A stretch of DNA of 64,000 nucleotides from Victivallis lenta (GCF_009695545.1 NZ_VUNS01000016.1:62001-126000), one strand, 5' to 3'; shown: positions 7,086 to 16,480, numbered from the stretch's first letter. Numbers and translations are program-made. The notes: generated by a model from the letters alone, not told the origin.

Positions 7086-9167
7086 TCACTTCTGGAGCGC
7101 TCCGAAAATATTCCCGTATTTTTGTTCGTTCAGCGCCTCGATGTAGGCGGAAATCTTCGTTTCGGTGCTGCACGGATCGATGGTCGGGTCGACGCAGTCG
7201 CCGTCGAGCACGAGCAGCGGAATCGCCGCCTTGTTCAGCTCTTCGCGCAGATGTTTGACGAACGAACTGTCCGCCATCGAACAGCGGCCGAAGCCGTGGT
7301 TGTAGAGGATGCAGCCGTTGTAATGCACCTTCGACGCATGATCGACAATGGTTTTGACCCGCAGCGCCGGATCCATGAACCCGACCGTCAGGATCTTCCG
7401 CGCCAGCGAACGGTACGGATCGGCCGGGTCGAGCGGCTCCCAGCCGACGAAGTTGACCTCCTCGAAGACGATCGGCGCTCTCCGGTTGACCTCGATGTAG
7501 TCGAGCAGCGAGGTGTCGTAGAAAGGCGGCAGATGCAGCCAGAGCAGCCGGTGGGTGTCCTCGATTTTGACCGAGTCGCCGATCTCCTCGCGGATCTGCA
7601 GCAGCTCCTCGTACAGCTTCTTCTGAATGTCGACCAGTTCCGGCCGCCCCCAGAGCTGGCTGAAGATCGACGCGAAATAGATCGCCTGCCCGCCGCGGAT
7701 GAGCGGCGGACTGTTGAAACGCAGCTCGTTCGCCAGTTGCGAGTAGTGACGCGCCTCGTTGGAGAGCTCGCACGCTTCGGCGAGCCGTTTCGGGTCCATC
7801 TTCAGATTGAGCGCCTTTTCCATGAGTTCGACCGAGCGCTCGAGCTCCTCGGCCAGATGCTCGACCGCGAGCGTATCGTGCGCGCCGACCGCCGGGGTCT
7901 GAAGCGAGAAGAAACGGTCCGAAAGCCCGTAGTTGCGCCCGAGGTCGCGGAAAATCCGTTCGCCCTGCTGGCACGGCTGTGAGGTCGATACCCCGAAGGC
8001 CGGCCGCGGCAGCTCGGTTCCCTCCAGCACACGCAGGAAGGAGCAGGTTTCTCCGGAGAAGCCTTTGCAGGCCGCTTTGTCGAACGCCTTTTTGATCTTA
8101 TGCTGGCTGCGCGCGAAAAGCGCGGCGTAGGTCTCGAGCGTGAGGGAGCGCGTTCCGAGCGCGTTCAGAACCTCGGTCGGGAAAAAGAGGTTGCGCCAGA
8201 CCAGCGGCTCTCTGCCGCGTCCGAGAAAATCTTTCCGGGTCGCTTTGGCGCGCAGGTTGATCGAGTCGAGATGGCGCTCCATCGGCGGCAGCCCCGAACC
8301 GGCGTTGAGTTTGCCGCGGAGCTGGTGGTACTGGCGGGCGAGACAGGCCGAACCGAGCGCGCCCATCACGCCGTGCAGTTCAGGCGTGATGATGTTGTTG
8401 CCGGTGATCTCCTTCAGATAGTGCGCGACGGCCCGGTTGTAGGCGACGCCGCCCTGGAAGACGATGTCGCCGCGGTAGTCGAGGAACAGTTCGCCGACGC
8501 CGGACATGATCGTCCGCGCCTGCGCCCGGCAGGCTCCGCCGATGATGTCGCCCATCGGAAAGCGGTTCTTGAATTTGTTGATGCTGGTGGCGGAGAGCAC
8601 GGCGCAGACGCTCGAGAATTCGAGGTCGCTGCCGTAGTTGGCGCGGTCGGCCATCTCTTCGACCGGAACGTTGAGCTTGATCGCCACGCTGTCGAGGAAG
8701 GCGCCGGTGCCGGCGGCGCAGATGCCGCTCATCTTGTAATTCCACATGTGCATCTGCTCGTTGAATACCATCGCCTTGCTGTCCTGGCCGCCGACGTCGA
8801 GAATCGCCTTGCAGTCCGGGTAGTAGTGGCGTGCGCCGGCCACATGGGCGGTCACTTCGCTGACCTGGAAGTCATAAGGCAGGAAATCGTGGGTATCCTC
8901 GACGATCTGGCTGCCGGTCACGACCGTGCAGGTGATTTCGCCGAGTCCCTTCACGCCGGCATCCATCAGGAATTTATCAACGGTCTGCCGGAGCTGGCCG
9001 AAGTTGCAGGCTCCGCATTTGGCGCAGACGCCGGAACAGCGGACCCGCCCCGTATCGACCGGGCGCGTACGCCGGTAGAGCGCCTGCCGAACCTGGCCGC
9101 GTTCATTCAGCAGGACTGCCTTGAAAGTGGTCGACCCGATGTCGATCCCGAGATATAAATTTTCCAT
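7086..9167 (-). CDS. Fused 2-hydroxyacyl-CoA dehydratase activator ATPase and HgdB-like subunit
   Basis: A 693-residue fusion. Residues 1-275 are a BadF/BcrA/HgdC-type ASKHA ATPase: GIDIGSTTFKAV (phosphate 1), DVGGQDSKAM (phosphate 2), and Cys150 (SGICAAGTG) and Cys188 (FSSVCAV) at the positions that hold the inter-subunit [4Fe-4S] cluster of the archerase. Residues about 325-690 resemble the HgdB/D-component dehydratase subunit, with cysteines in SQPCQQG, NHGFGRCSM and DGDCVD. An extra CX3CX2CX2C group (Cys44, 48, 51, 54) sits in the ATPase half. The start is the ATG at 9167; the upstream extension lacks homology-like sequence. The family performs ATP-driven one-electron chemistry in anaerobes. 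The substrate is unknown, and reductases of this superfamily (benzoyl-CoA type) are an alternative. Confidence 0.82.
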   Translation of the reverse strand: MENLYLGIDIGSTTFKAVLLNERGQVRQALYRRTRPVDTGRVRCSGVCAKCGACNFGQLRQTVDKFLMDAGVKGLGEITCTVVTGSQIVEDTHDFLPYDFQVSEVTAHVAGARHYYPDCKAILDVGGQDSKAMVFNEQMHMWNYKMSGICAAGTGAFLDSVAIKLNVPVEEMADRANYGSDLEFSSVCAVLSATSINKFKNRFPMGDIIGGACRAQARTIMSGVGELFLDYRGDIVFQGGVAYNRAVAHYLKEITGNNIITPELHGVMGALGSACLARQYHQLRGKLNAGSGLPPMERHLDSINLRAKATRKDFLGRGREPLVWRNLFFPTEVLNALGTRSLTLETYAALFARSQHKIKKAFDKAACKGFSGETCSFLRVLEGTELPRPAFGVSTSQPCQQGERIFRDLGRNYGLSDRFFSLQTPAVGAHDTLAVEHLAEELERSVELMEKALNLKMDPKRLAEACELSNEARHYSQLANELRFNSPPLIRGGQAIYFASIFSQLWGRPELVDIQKKLYEELLQIREEIGDSVKIEDTHRLLWLHLPPFYDTSLLDYIEVNRRAPIVFEEVNFVGWEPLDPADPYRSLARKILTVGFMDPALRVKTIVDHASKVHYNGCILYNHGFGRCSMADSSFVKHLREELNKAAIPLLVLDGDCVDPTIDPCSTETKISAYIEALNEQKYGNIFGALQK

Positions 9168-9245
9168 AAATATAATTCTGTTCTGCGTTGTCGACGGGGG
9201 TTGTTCAGCCTCCGGTCTGGTCTCTCTTTTAATTTCGTAATCATT

Positions 9246-9275
9246 ACTATACACCGTAAATACAAATTTTTCCAA
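9246..9275 (-). promoter_or_regulatory. Predicted sigma70 promoter for the dehydratase fusion
   Basis: On the minus strand TTGGAA is followed after 18 bp by TATAGT, about 70 nt upstream of the ATG at 9167. The -10 lies inside TATACACCGT, whose exact inverse ACGGTGTATA occurs at 9369-9378 just before the divergent helicase gene. Confidence 0.45.
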
Positions 9276-9395
9276 CTTGGCGGCGGAATAAACTGGAAAA
9301 ACTGCCTGAATGCGGCTATGTTAAATAATTCATGTTCCGATTTGCCGGAGGAGTGGTCGGGATTTTGCACGGTGTATATGCAATTTGGGGAACTG

Positions 9396-12300
9396 ATGAA
9401 AAAAAGTTTTGAAGAGAGATTGCAGGAGATTTCCGGCGCCGCCGAGCTGAAGGCGGCCAAGGGGCTGCTGAAAAGCGGCCGTCTTGCCGGCGCCTGGCGT
9501 GACCGCGAAGGGAGACTTTGCGGACGTTTTCATCTGACGGAGGGTTCCGCCGACACCCGGGTCCGGACCGGGGAGAATCCGGCCGGCAGCTGCAGCTGCG
9601 GACATGCGGCACCCGGCAGGCTCTGCGAGCATGCCGTCGCGCTGATTCTTTATTCCGGCCGTTTCAATCCGGCCGCGAAGCGTCCGGCCGAGGAGGAGGC
9701 GCCGGCTTATTACGGCGGTCTCAAGCAGGAGAATCTGCCGAAGCTCGTCGAACGGGCCAGAACGCCGCAGGCCGAGCTTCATATCGATGCGGTCTCGGCG
9801 TTTCCGCACGTGCCGAGCAAGTGGGAGAACGCCGCGCTCGCCGTCAAGCTCAAAGGGGCCGGGCGCGATTATATCGGGAATTTGAACAACCTGCGTCAGC
9901 TCTATTTCGACAAATCCCTGACAGTGACGCTGAAGCTGGACCATTTTTCTTTGCATGAGCAGCAGATCATCCGGTTTCTCGCCATCAACGGCGAGGCGGA
10001 GAATTCGCAGATTCTGCTGAATTCGGAGATGACCGCCGAATTCTTCCACTGTCTCGTCGATTTTCCGCGCTTCACGCGCGAGGGGCGCAAGCTCCATGTG
10101 CGCGGCGGTTTCGCCGAGGCTGTGCTGCTGGTTTCGGGCCGCGGGCCGAAGAGCGTGATGTCTCCCGGTATCCGGGTCAACGGGGCGGCGCTGCCGATCG
10201 CCGGCGCGAAGGTCATCACCGGCCGTTCCGGCTGCTGGATCGGCCGCGAAGGGGAGTATTTCTTCGTCCCGGCGGTCTGCGAGATCAGCTGGCTGCGCAA
10301 CTTTTTCCGGTCGGGCATCCAGCCGCCGCCGCCGGGGGAGAGCGTCGAACATTTCCTGGCGGAGTTTCCGCTTCCTGTGATCCGGACCGACGGATTCGAT
10401 CTCGATACGCGCCGTTCCGGGCTGCTGCTCGACGGTGCTCTGACCGGGCCGGACCAATTCATGCTGACGTTGCGCTATCTGTACGATTCGGACGACCGCC
10501 GGGTCAGCGTGCGCCCCGAATCGGGGCGGCTGGTGCGCGAGGGCGACCACTTCTGGCGGCGCGACGAGGAGGGGGAGCGCTCGTTCGAGAACGATCTGGC
10601 CATGTTCGGTTTCGCGCCGGAGGAGGGCGGGTATGTCCTGACCGGTTCGGACCGGATCGGCACTTTCCTCGACCGGGCGCTTCCGGAATATCTGGCGATC
10701 CGCGATGAACTTGTGCTTTCCGGCCGGCTGGCCGGGCAGCTGCGCGGCAATGCCGGGCTGCCCGGGCTTGAATTTTCCTGCCGGATGTCCGCGCGGCTGC
10801 CCGACGGCTGGGTCGTCGAATACAGCCTGACCGGGGCCGGGGCCGTCGCGGACTGGAAGAGCTGTCTCGACGCCGCGAAATCCGGCAGCGGCTTCCTCGC
10901 ATTGCCGGGGGCCGGCATGGTCAAGCTGTCGCCGGAGCTCATGCGCTTTTTCCCGGCCGCCGCCGGCGCGATCCGCAAGCTCGATCCGATCGGCCGCACG
11001 TTCGAGGTGCCGTCGTATGCGGCGGAGTATTTCACGTTTCTGGTCCGGGATATTCCGGGCGCAGTCGTCCCGGAGCTTGCCGGCGGCGGAATCGGCGATG
11101 TCCCGTCCGGTTACGATCTCCAGCCCGATTTCCGCTTCGAGGGGACGCTCCGCAAATATCAGGAGGAGGGCGTCCGCTTCCTGCAGTACATGACCGACCG
11201 GAATTACAATGTGATTCTGGCCGATGAGATGGGGCTCGGCAAAACCGTCCAGCTTCTCGCGCTGCTGGCTTCCCGCAAGAAGCGCGGCATGGCTCCGGCG
11301 CTCATCGTCTGTCCGGCCTCTCTGACCGACAACTGGGCGCGGGAGGCCGCAAAGTTCGTCCCGGAATTCAAGGTCGCCGCTCCGCATGATGGAACGGAAC
11401 GCGGCGCGATCTGGAAGAGCCTGCCGGAGTACGACCTGGTCATCCTCTCCTACGCCGCGGCCCGGCTTTCGGGCGACAAGCTCAAGCATTACAGCTTCAG
11501 CTTCGTCGTGCTCGATGAGGCGCAGCACATCAAGAACCCCGGCTCCTCCAATGCGCGCCACTGCAAGAGTCTCGATGCGGCGCACCGGATTGTGCTGACC
11601 GGCACGCCGCTTGAAAATTCGCCGGAGGACCTCTGGAGCATCTTCGACTTCCTGCAGCCCGGCATGCTCGGCAATCTCACTGCATTCCGCCGCTATTACG
11701 CGGATATCCGGAACGACTCCGCGCTGCAGCACGACCTTGCGGCCCGGATCGCTCCGTTCGTCAAGCGGCGCACGAAGGCGATGGTGACGCCGGACCTGCC
11801 GCCGAAGCATGAGCGGACCATCTACTGCGAAATGGAGCCGGAGCAGCGCCGTCTTTACGATGCGGTGCTTGAGGAAGGGCGCCGGGCGCTCCGTTCCTTC
11901 CGGCAGGACGACGCCCGCAGCAATGCGGCGATTTTCACGACGCTGCTGCGGCTGCGCCAGATCTGCTGCCATCCGGCGCTGCTCCCGGACGGCGAGGGAA
12001 AGGGGGTGCCGTCGGCCAAGATGGAGCTTCTGCTCGAGCTTTTGCACGAACACTTCGACAGCAATCACAAGGTGCTTCTGTTCAGCCAGTTCACGAGCCT
12101 CCTGTCGCTTGCGATTCCGGAGCTTGAAGAGAGCGGAATCCCGTTCGAATACCTGGACGGCGGGACCCGCAACCGGCAGCAGCGGGTCGATCACTTCAAC
12201 AATGATCCGTCCATTCCGCTCTTCCTGCTGAGCCTGAAGGCCGGCGGAACCGGCCTGAATCTGACCAGCGCGGACACGGTCATCATCTACGACCCGTGGT

Positions 12301-12521
12301 GGAATCCGGCTGTCGAGCTTCAGGCCGCCGACCGGACTCACCGCATCGGGCAGACCCGCCCGGTCAGCAGTCTCAAGCTGGTGGTCAAGGATTCGATTGA
12401 AGAGAAGATTCTCGAGCTGCAAAGCAGAAAGCAGGAGATTTTCGATTCGGTCATCGATTCGCCGGAGGCCGCCGCCGGGGCGCTCTCCATCGAAGAGCTC
12501 CGGTTCCTGCTCGACGCCTGA
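9396..12521 (+). CDS. SWIM zinc-finger SNF2-family helicase
   Basis: A 1041-residue bacterial Swi2/Snf2 ATPase. A SWIM-type zinc finger is near the N-terminus (CSCGHAAPGRLCEHAV, Cys66-X-Cys-X8-Cys-X-His79). After a long middle domain come the helicase motifs: DEMGLGKTVQ (Walker A, near 610), LDEAQHIKNP (motif II, near 706), TGTPLENSPEDLW, and in the C-terminal half SLKAGGTGLNL and DRTHRIGQTRPV. The ATG at 9396 is preferred because TTGGGGAAC lies just upstream; the ATG at 9378 is possible. Such proteins are thought to remodel DNA-protein complexes, but the bacterial role is not settled. It is transcribed away from the dehydratase fusion and has no obvious operon partner. Confidence 0.9.
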   Translation: MKKSFEERLQEISGAAELKAAKGLLKSGRLAGAWRDREGRLCGRFHLTEGSADTRVRTGENPAGSCSCGHAAPGRLCEHAVALILYSGRFNPAAKRPAEEEAPAYYGGLKQENLPKLVERARTPQAELHIDAVSAFPHVPSKWENAALAVKLKGAGRDYIGNLNNLRQLYFDKSLTVTLKLDHFSLHEQQIIRFLAINGEAENSQILLNSEMTAEFFHCLVDFPRFTREGRKLHVRGGFAEAVLLVSGRGPKSVMSPGIRVNGAALPIAGAKVITGRSGCWIGREGEYFFVPAVCEISWLRNFFRSGIQPPPPGESVEHFLAEFPLPVIRTDGFDLDTRRSGLLLDGALTGPDQFMLTLRYLYDSDDRRVSVRPESGRLVREGDHFWRRDEEGERSFENDLAMFGFAPEEGGYVLTGSDRIGTFLDRALPEYLAIRDELVLSGRLAGQLRGNAGLPGLEFSCRMSARLPDGWVVEYSLTGAGAVADWKSCLDAAKSGSGFLALPGAGMVKLSPELMRFFPAAAGAIRKLDPIGRTFEVPSYAAEYFTFLVRDIPGAVVPELAGGGIGDVPSGYDLQPDFRFEGTLRKYQEEGVRFLQYMTDRNYNVILADEMGLGKTVQLLALLASRKKRGMAPALIVCPASLTDNWAREAAKFVPEFKVAAPHDGTERGAIWKSLPEYDLVILSYAAARLSGDKLKHYSFSFVVLDEAQHIKNPGSSNARHCKSLDAAHRIVLTGTPLENSPEDLWSIFDFLQPGMLGNLTAFRRYYADIRNDSALQHDLAARIAPFVKRRTKAMVTPDLPPKHERTIYCEMEPEQRRLYDAVLEEGRRALRSFRQDDARSNAAIFTTLLRLRQICCHPALLPDGEGKGVPSAKMELLLELLHEHFDSNHKVLLFSQFTSLLSLAIPELEESGIPFEYLDGGTRNRQQRVDHFNNDPSIPLFLLSLKAGGTGLNLTSADTVIIYDPWWNPAVELQAADRTHRIGQTRPVSSLKLVVKDSIEEKILELQSRKQEIFDSVIDSPEAAAGALSIEELRFLLDA

Positions 12522-12567
12522 CGCCGGCGCGCCCGGTCGGAAAATCGCCGGTTTTTCGATCGGGCTA

Positions 12568-12595
12568 TTGACTTTTCCAAAAATCCCGCTATACT
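12568..12595 (+). promoter_or_regulatory. Sigma70-type promoter of the LacI regulator gene
   Basis: TTGACT, 16 bp, TATACT: near-consensus hexamers 35 bp before the ATG at 12630 and just after the helicase gene. Confidence 0.7.
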
Positions 12596-12610
12596 TAAAA
12601 CAGGACAACT

Positions 12611-12623
12611 AAACGATTGGTTT
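12611..12623 (+). promoter_or_regulatory. Possible LacI-family operator
   Basis: AAAC-GATTG-GTTT is a short inverted repeat between the predicted transcription start and the ATG of the LacI gene. Placement suits autorepression; the symmetry is only 4+4 bp. Confidence 0.3.
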
Positions 12624-12629
12624 GGCGGG

Positions 12630-13781
12630 ATGCAAAAAACGGCGAATGTCACATTGAAAACGGTTGCCGCGACGGCGGGGTGCTCGATCGCGGTTGCTTC
12701 GACCGTGCTGAACGGGTCGCGCGGCAACACGAAGGTCAGCGACGCGATGCGGCGCCGGATTCTGGAGCTGGCGGCGGAGCTCGGTTATCATCCGAACTTC
12801 GCGAGTCAGAGCCTCAAGACGCGCCGCTCGATGACGCTCGGGATTTACGTTCAGCCGAAGAGCTGGCGCAGCCTCAGCAACGATTACGAGATGGCGATCT
12901 TCCGCGGGGTCGAGCAGGCGGCGCGCGACCGGAACTACGATCTGCTCGTCCTGAATATCAGCAGCCGGAATCTGCCGGATATCTGCGCGGAGAAGATCGC
13001 CGAATCGCGCATCGACGGCGTGATTCTGATTCACTCCGATTCGAACGCGGACTGGGTGGACCGGCTGCTTGAGGTCAGCACGAATATTGTGGCGATCGAC
13101 CAGCCGGTGCCGCAGAGGACGCTTTCGCGCGTGATTTTCGACAACCGGGCCGCGGTGGAGCTGGCCGTGCGGACGCTGCGCGAAAGCGGGCACCGCCGGA
13201 TCGGGTTCATCGCGGACTGCGTGAACCGGGACCAGAGTGATTCGCAGATCCGGCTGGAGACGTTCCGGGCCTGTCAGGCGGCCGGGACGGTCGATCCCGA
13301 CCCGGCGCTGGTGTTCGACCGGGCGAGATGCGTTCCGCCGCCGAGCGTGGAGGAACACTACTGCCAGATTACGGGGGAAAAGGCGCTGCGCTACCTGATG
13401 GCGCTGCCGGAGCCGCCGACGGCGGTGATCGCCTACAATTCACTGGTCGGGGTGTCGGTTCTGCACGAGGCGCGGCGGATGCGGCTGGAAATTCCGCGCG
13501 ATTTGAGCGTGCTCGGCATCGACTGCTGCGAATTCATCGATCTGGTCGATCCGGTGCTGACGGTGATCGACCATGTGCTGCCGGAGATGGGGCGTGCGGG
13601 GACGGAAATGCTGATCGACCTGATCGAGCGGAAGGCGGCGGCGCCCGTGGTGAGAAGCTTCTCCCCGCTTCTGCGCACGGGCCAGACGGTCGCTCCTCCC
13701 CGAAAGCCGGGAAGCGAAGCGGCCCGGGCGGAGGCGGACGGGATCAAAGGGGCATTGTCAGTCTCAGGAGACGGGGATTGA
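12630..13781 (+). CDS. LacI-family transcriptional regulator
   Basis: A 383-residue regulator. The N-terminal LacI helix-turn-helix reads VTLKTVAATAGCSIAVASTV with the hinge helix LGYHPNFASQSL by about residue 60, followed by a PBP1-type sugar-binding core (RSMTLGIYVQPK, SRIDGVILIHSD, IVAIDQPVP, HRRIGFIAD, PPTAVIAYN, LSVLGIDCCEF). The C-terminal 30 residues are a charged tail beyond the normal end. It has its own promoter and is convergent with the GH4 gene; that gene or a distant sugar locus is the likely target. The effector is unknown. Unlike the other regulators here, no pseudopilin gene follows. Confidence 0.9.
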   Translation: MQKTANVTLKTVAATAGCSIAVASTVLNGSRGNTKVSDAMRRRILELAAELGYHPNFASQSLKTRRSMTLGIYVQPKSWRSLSNDYEMAIFRGVEQAARDRNYDLLVLNISSRNLPDICAEKIAESRIDGVILIHSDSNADWVDRLLEVSTNIVAIDQPVPQRTLSRVIFDNRAAVELAVRTLRESGHRRIGFIADCVNRDQSDSQIRLETFRACQAAGTVDPDPALVFDRARCVPPPSVEEHYCQITGEKALRYLMALPEPPTAVIAYNSLVGVSVLHEARRMRLEIPRDLSVLGIDCCEFIDLVDPVLTVIDHVLPEMGRAGTEMLIDLIERKAAAPVVRSFSPLLRTGQTVAPPRKPGSEAARAEADGIKGALSVSGDGD

Positions 13782-13872
13782 CCGGGCCGCCGGCAGTGCT
13801 GCCCCGGCTGTCATATTGAGACCGCGCGCCCGGTTTTCCGAAAGCCGTCTCTTTCCCGCCGCCGGCAGGCTG

Positions 13873-13911
13873 AAAAAGCCCCGCCGCTGCATTTCTGCAG
13901 AAGCGGGGCTT
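13873..13911 (-). terminator. Rho-independent terminator of the GH4 gene
   Basis: On the minus strand a 9-bp GC-rich stem (AAGCCCCGC/GCGGGGCTT) with a nested CTGCA/TGCAG helix is followed by TTTTT, 23 nt past the stop of the GH4 gene. Confidence 0.8.
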
Positions 13912-13933
13912 CGGGAAGCTGTTATGCCGCAGT

Positions 13934-15286
13934 TCAGTTGTACTTCGGCAGCATATCGCCGTGCGCGGCGATGAGTTCGTCGCACATCTTGACGATATCG
14001 TCGACCGACAGTTCCGAACTCGTGTGCGGGTCGAGCATCGCGGCCTGGTAGATCCGCTCGCGCTTCTTCGTCAGCGCGGCTTCGACGGTCAGCAGATGCA
14101 CGTTGATGTTCGTCATGTTCAGCGCGGCGCACTGGGTCGGCAGCTCGCCGACGTAGCAGCCCTGCACGCCGTTGCCGTCCACGAGGCACGGAACTTCGAC
14201 CACCGCCTTCGACGGAAGGTTCGGGATGAAGCCGTTGTTCAGCACGTTGCCGCCGATCTGGAACGGCTTGTTGGTCACCACCGCCTCCATGATGCCGGAG
14301 CCGTACTCATGCGACAGCTTGTGCGACAGGTGCGGATCGCTCGACAGTTCGGCATACTGCTTCTTCCAGTCCTCGATCTGGCGGATACATCTTCTCGGAT
14401 ACTCATCGAGCGGAATGTTGTACTCCTCGATGAGTTCCGGATATTTCGCCTTGATCCAGTAGGGCTGGTATTCGGCGTTGTGTTCGCTGGACTCGGTCAC
14501 GTAGAAGCCGAAGCGGCGCATCATCTCGATGCGGATCATATTGCCGGACTTCTCCTTCGGGTCCTTCGCGGCGCGCCACTGGGCGATCTTTTCGTCGGCC
14601 AGCTTCTTGAGTTCCGGGTAGAGGTCTTTGCCGTTCTCGGAGATCGAGAGCAGCCATGCCATATGATTGATGCCGGCGATATGGGCGCGGAGGTTCGCGG
14701 CGCGTTCCTCGCTGCACTCCATGCCGAGCGTTTCGAGCAGGCTCTTCGCGCAGACCTGGACCGAGTGGCAGAGACCGACGGTCTTGACCGAGGTGCCGCG
14801 CAGCATCGCGCCGGTCAGCATCGACATCGGATTCGTGTAGTTCAGGAACCAGGCGTTCGGCGCAACCTCTTCGATGTCGCGGGCGAAATCGAGCATGACC
14901 GGAATCGTGCGCAGCGCCCGGAAAATACCGCCGATGCCGAGCGTGTCGGCGATGGTCTGGCGCAGGCCGAACTTCTTCGGAATCTCGAAATCGATCACGG
15001 TCGAGGGCTCGTAGCCGCCGACCTGAATCGCGTTGACCACGAAATCGGCGCCGCGCAGCGCCTCCTTGCGGTTCTCGACGCCGAGGTGCGACGTGATGGT
15101 GGCGCGATTGTCGTTGATGTTCGCATTCAGGGTCTTCAGGATGAATTCCGACTCCTTCAGCCGCTGTCCGTCGATGTCGTACAGCGCGAAGTGGGAATCC
15201 TTCAGCGCCTCGCGGCACATGCAGTCGCCGAGAACGTTGCGGACGAACACCGTGCTGCCCGCCCCCATGAATGTAATCTTGGCCAT
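13934..15286 (-). CDS. Glycoside hydrolase family 4 (alpha-galactosidase/glucosidase type)
   Basis: A 450-residue NAD- and metal-dependent glycosidase. The N-terminal Rossmann motif (ITFMGAGSTVF) binds NAD. GLCHSVQ and AGINHMAW supply the Cys and His metal ligands typical of GH4, and NYTNPMSMLT is the family's substrate-loop motif. The protein is cytosolic (no signal peptide) and most resembles the MelA/AglA/LplD branch, which hydrolyses alpha-linked galactosides, glucosides or galacturonides; the choice among these is not clear. It is divergent from the AraC-type gene at 15502, the likely regulator. A strong terminator follows. Confidence 0.92.
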   Translation of the reverse strand: MAKITFMGAGSTVFVRNVLGDCMCREALKDSHFALYDIDGQRLKESEFILKTLNANINDNRATITSHLGVENRKEALRGADFVVNAIQVGGYEPSTVIDFEIPKKFGLRQTIADTLGIGGIFRALRTIPVMLDFARDIEEVAPNAWFLNYTNPMSMLTGAMLRGTSVKTVGLCHSVQVCAKSLLETLGMECSEERAANLRAHIAGINHMAWLLSISENGKDLYPELKKLADEKIAQWRAAKDPKEKSGNMIRIEMMRRFGFYVTESSEHNAEYQPYWIKAKYPELIEEYNIPLDEYPRRCIRQIEDWKKQYAELSSDPHLSHKLSHEYGSGIMEAVVTNKPFQIGGNVLNNGFIPNLPSKAVVEVPCLVDGNGVQGCYVGELPTQCAALNMTNINVHLLTVEAALTKKRERIYQAAMLDPHTSSELSVDDIVKMCDELIAAHGDMLPKYN

Positions 15287-15342
15287 CTTTCTCTGTTCCT
15301 TCCTGTTTCTCCGGCCGCCGGAATCGCCCTGCGGCCCGCTCC

Positions 15343-15370
15343 TTGACTTGAGGATGCCTTTCCTTATACA
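15343..15370 (+). promoter_or_regulatory. Divergent GH4/AraC promoter region
   Basis: Plus strand: TTGACT, 16 bp, TATACA, reading toward the AraC gene. On the minus strand TTTTCA and TATAAG, 16 bp apart, overlap it and read toward GH4. Overlapping divergent promoters fit regulation of both genes by the AraC protein. Confidence 0.45.
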
Positions 15371-15501
15371 ATATCCCGCTCCGCTGAAAAGTAAATGAGA
15401 AAAATATGCTATTAACAGTAATTTTGTGCTCTGATTTCAGGAAATTGCAGTTGAAAATCGATATTCCTGTGGTAAATTCTGAAAAATGGGGGATGGAAAA
15501 G

Positions 15502-16404
15502 ATGCCGGATCTGATCCGCTACGGGAAAGTCTGTTTCGAATCGTATACGCCGTTTTACACCGAGCGTACCGAACGGCTGCACTCCATGCTGCTGAACTGC
15601 GGCCACGAACTGGCCCGCAGCCCGGAGTACCGCTTCGACGGGCTCAACCGCGGCAACCACAATCTCGTGATCTGGCAGTACACGCTGAACGGCATGGGGC
15701 GGGTCAGCCACGGGGGGCGCGAGTATCCGGTTCCGCCCGGCAGCGCGTTCGTCCTCATGGTTCCCGAACCGCACGTCTATTTTCTGCCGCCCGATTCGGC
15801 GTCGTGGGAGTTCCTCTATGTCACGGTCAACGGTTCCGAGCTTGTGCGGCTCGGCACGGAATACCGGCGGCGCAACGGCATCGTGCGCCCGTTTGCGGCG
15901 GACTCCGCCACCGTTCGCATGGCGTGGGAGCTGCTGGCGGTCTGCCGGGAAAAACGGCTTGCCGGACGGTATGACGCCAGCGCCCGCGCCTATTCGTTCC
16001 TGATGTCGCTGATGGCCGAACCGGCCCTTTCCGCTCCGGCCAGGGGAGAGGATTTCATGGCCCGCGTCCACGCTTTCTGCCGGAAAAACCTCGACCGCCC
16101 CATCTCCGTGGACGAGCTGGCCCGGGTCGCCGGATGCAGCCGCTGGCATTTCACGCGCCGGTTTCAGGAGATCGAAGGGGTTCCGCCGCACGAATTCATC
16201 ATCGCCCAGAAGATGCGCCTCGCGGTCCGCATGCTGCAGACCACCGCCGCTCCGGTCAAGGAGATCGCCATGCAGTGCGGCTTCGAGGACACCAGCTATT
16301 TCTGCAAGGTGTTCAAACATCACTACGGCACGACGCCCGGCGGCTACCGCAGCGGCGGCGAAAGCGCCGGCTCCCCGCGGCGGGAGCACGGTGCCGGCGT
16401 CTGA
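15502..16404 (+). CDS. AraC-family transcriptional regulator
   Basis: A regulator of about 300 residues with an N-terminal cupin-like sugar-binding domain (YTLNGMGRVSHGGREYPVPP, then PGSAFVLMVPEPHVYFLPP) and a C-terminal pair of AraC helix-turn-helix motifs (ISVDELARVAGCSRWHFTRR and VKEIAMQCGFEDTSYFCKVF, ending HHYGTTPGGYR). The start is ambiguous: ATG 15502 has GGGGGA at a good distance, and ATG 15493 is the alternative. It is divergent from the GH4 glycosidase and followed after 157 bp by an EamA-type transporter, so it probably controls uptake and breakdown of one oligosaccharide. Confidence 0.9.
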   Translation: MPDLIRYGKVCFESYTPFYTERTERLHSMLLNCGHELARSPEYRFDGLNRGNHNLVIWQYTLNGMGRVSHGGREYPVPPGSAFVLMVPEPHVYFLPPDSASWEFLYVTVNGSELVRLGTEYRRRNGIVRPFAADSATVRMAWELLAVCREKRLAGRYDASARAYSFLMSLMAEPALSAPARGEDFMARVHAFCRKNLDRPISVDELARVAGCSRWHFTRRFQEIEGVPPHEFIIAQKMRLAVRMLQTTAAPVKEIAMQCGFEDTSYFCKVFKHHYGTTPGGYRSGGESAGSPRREHGAGV

Positions 16405-16480
16405 CGGCGCGCACGTTTTTTTTCATATTCCGGAGGAGCGGACGCGACATCTGCCGATCTGCTGCTATATTATAACGAGT

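Noticed and set aside
9168-9275. 36-residue upstream extension of the dehydratase fusion
   Set aside because: It runs through the predicted promoter, and the family start MENLYLGIDIGSTT follows.
9330-12608. 1092-codon open frame opposite the SNF2 helicase gene
   Set aside because: It mirrors the codon structure of a clear helicase on the other strand, has no domain motifs and an Arg/Glu/Pro-skewed composition typical of GC-rich antisense frames.
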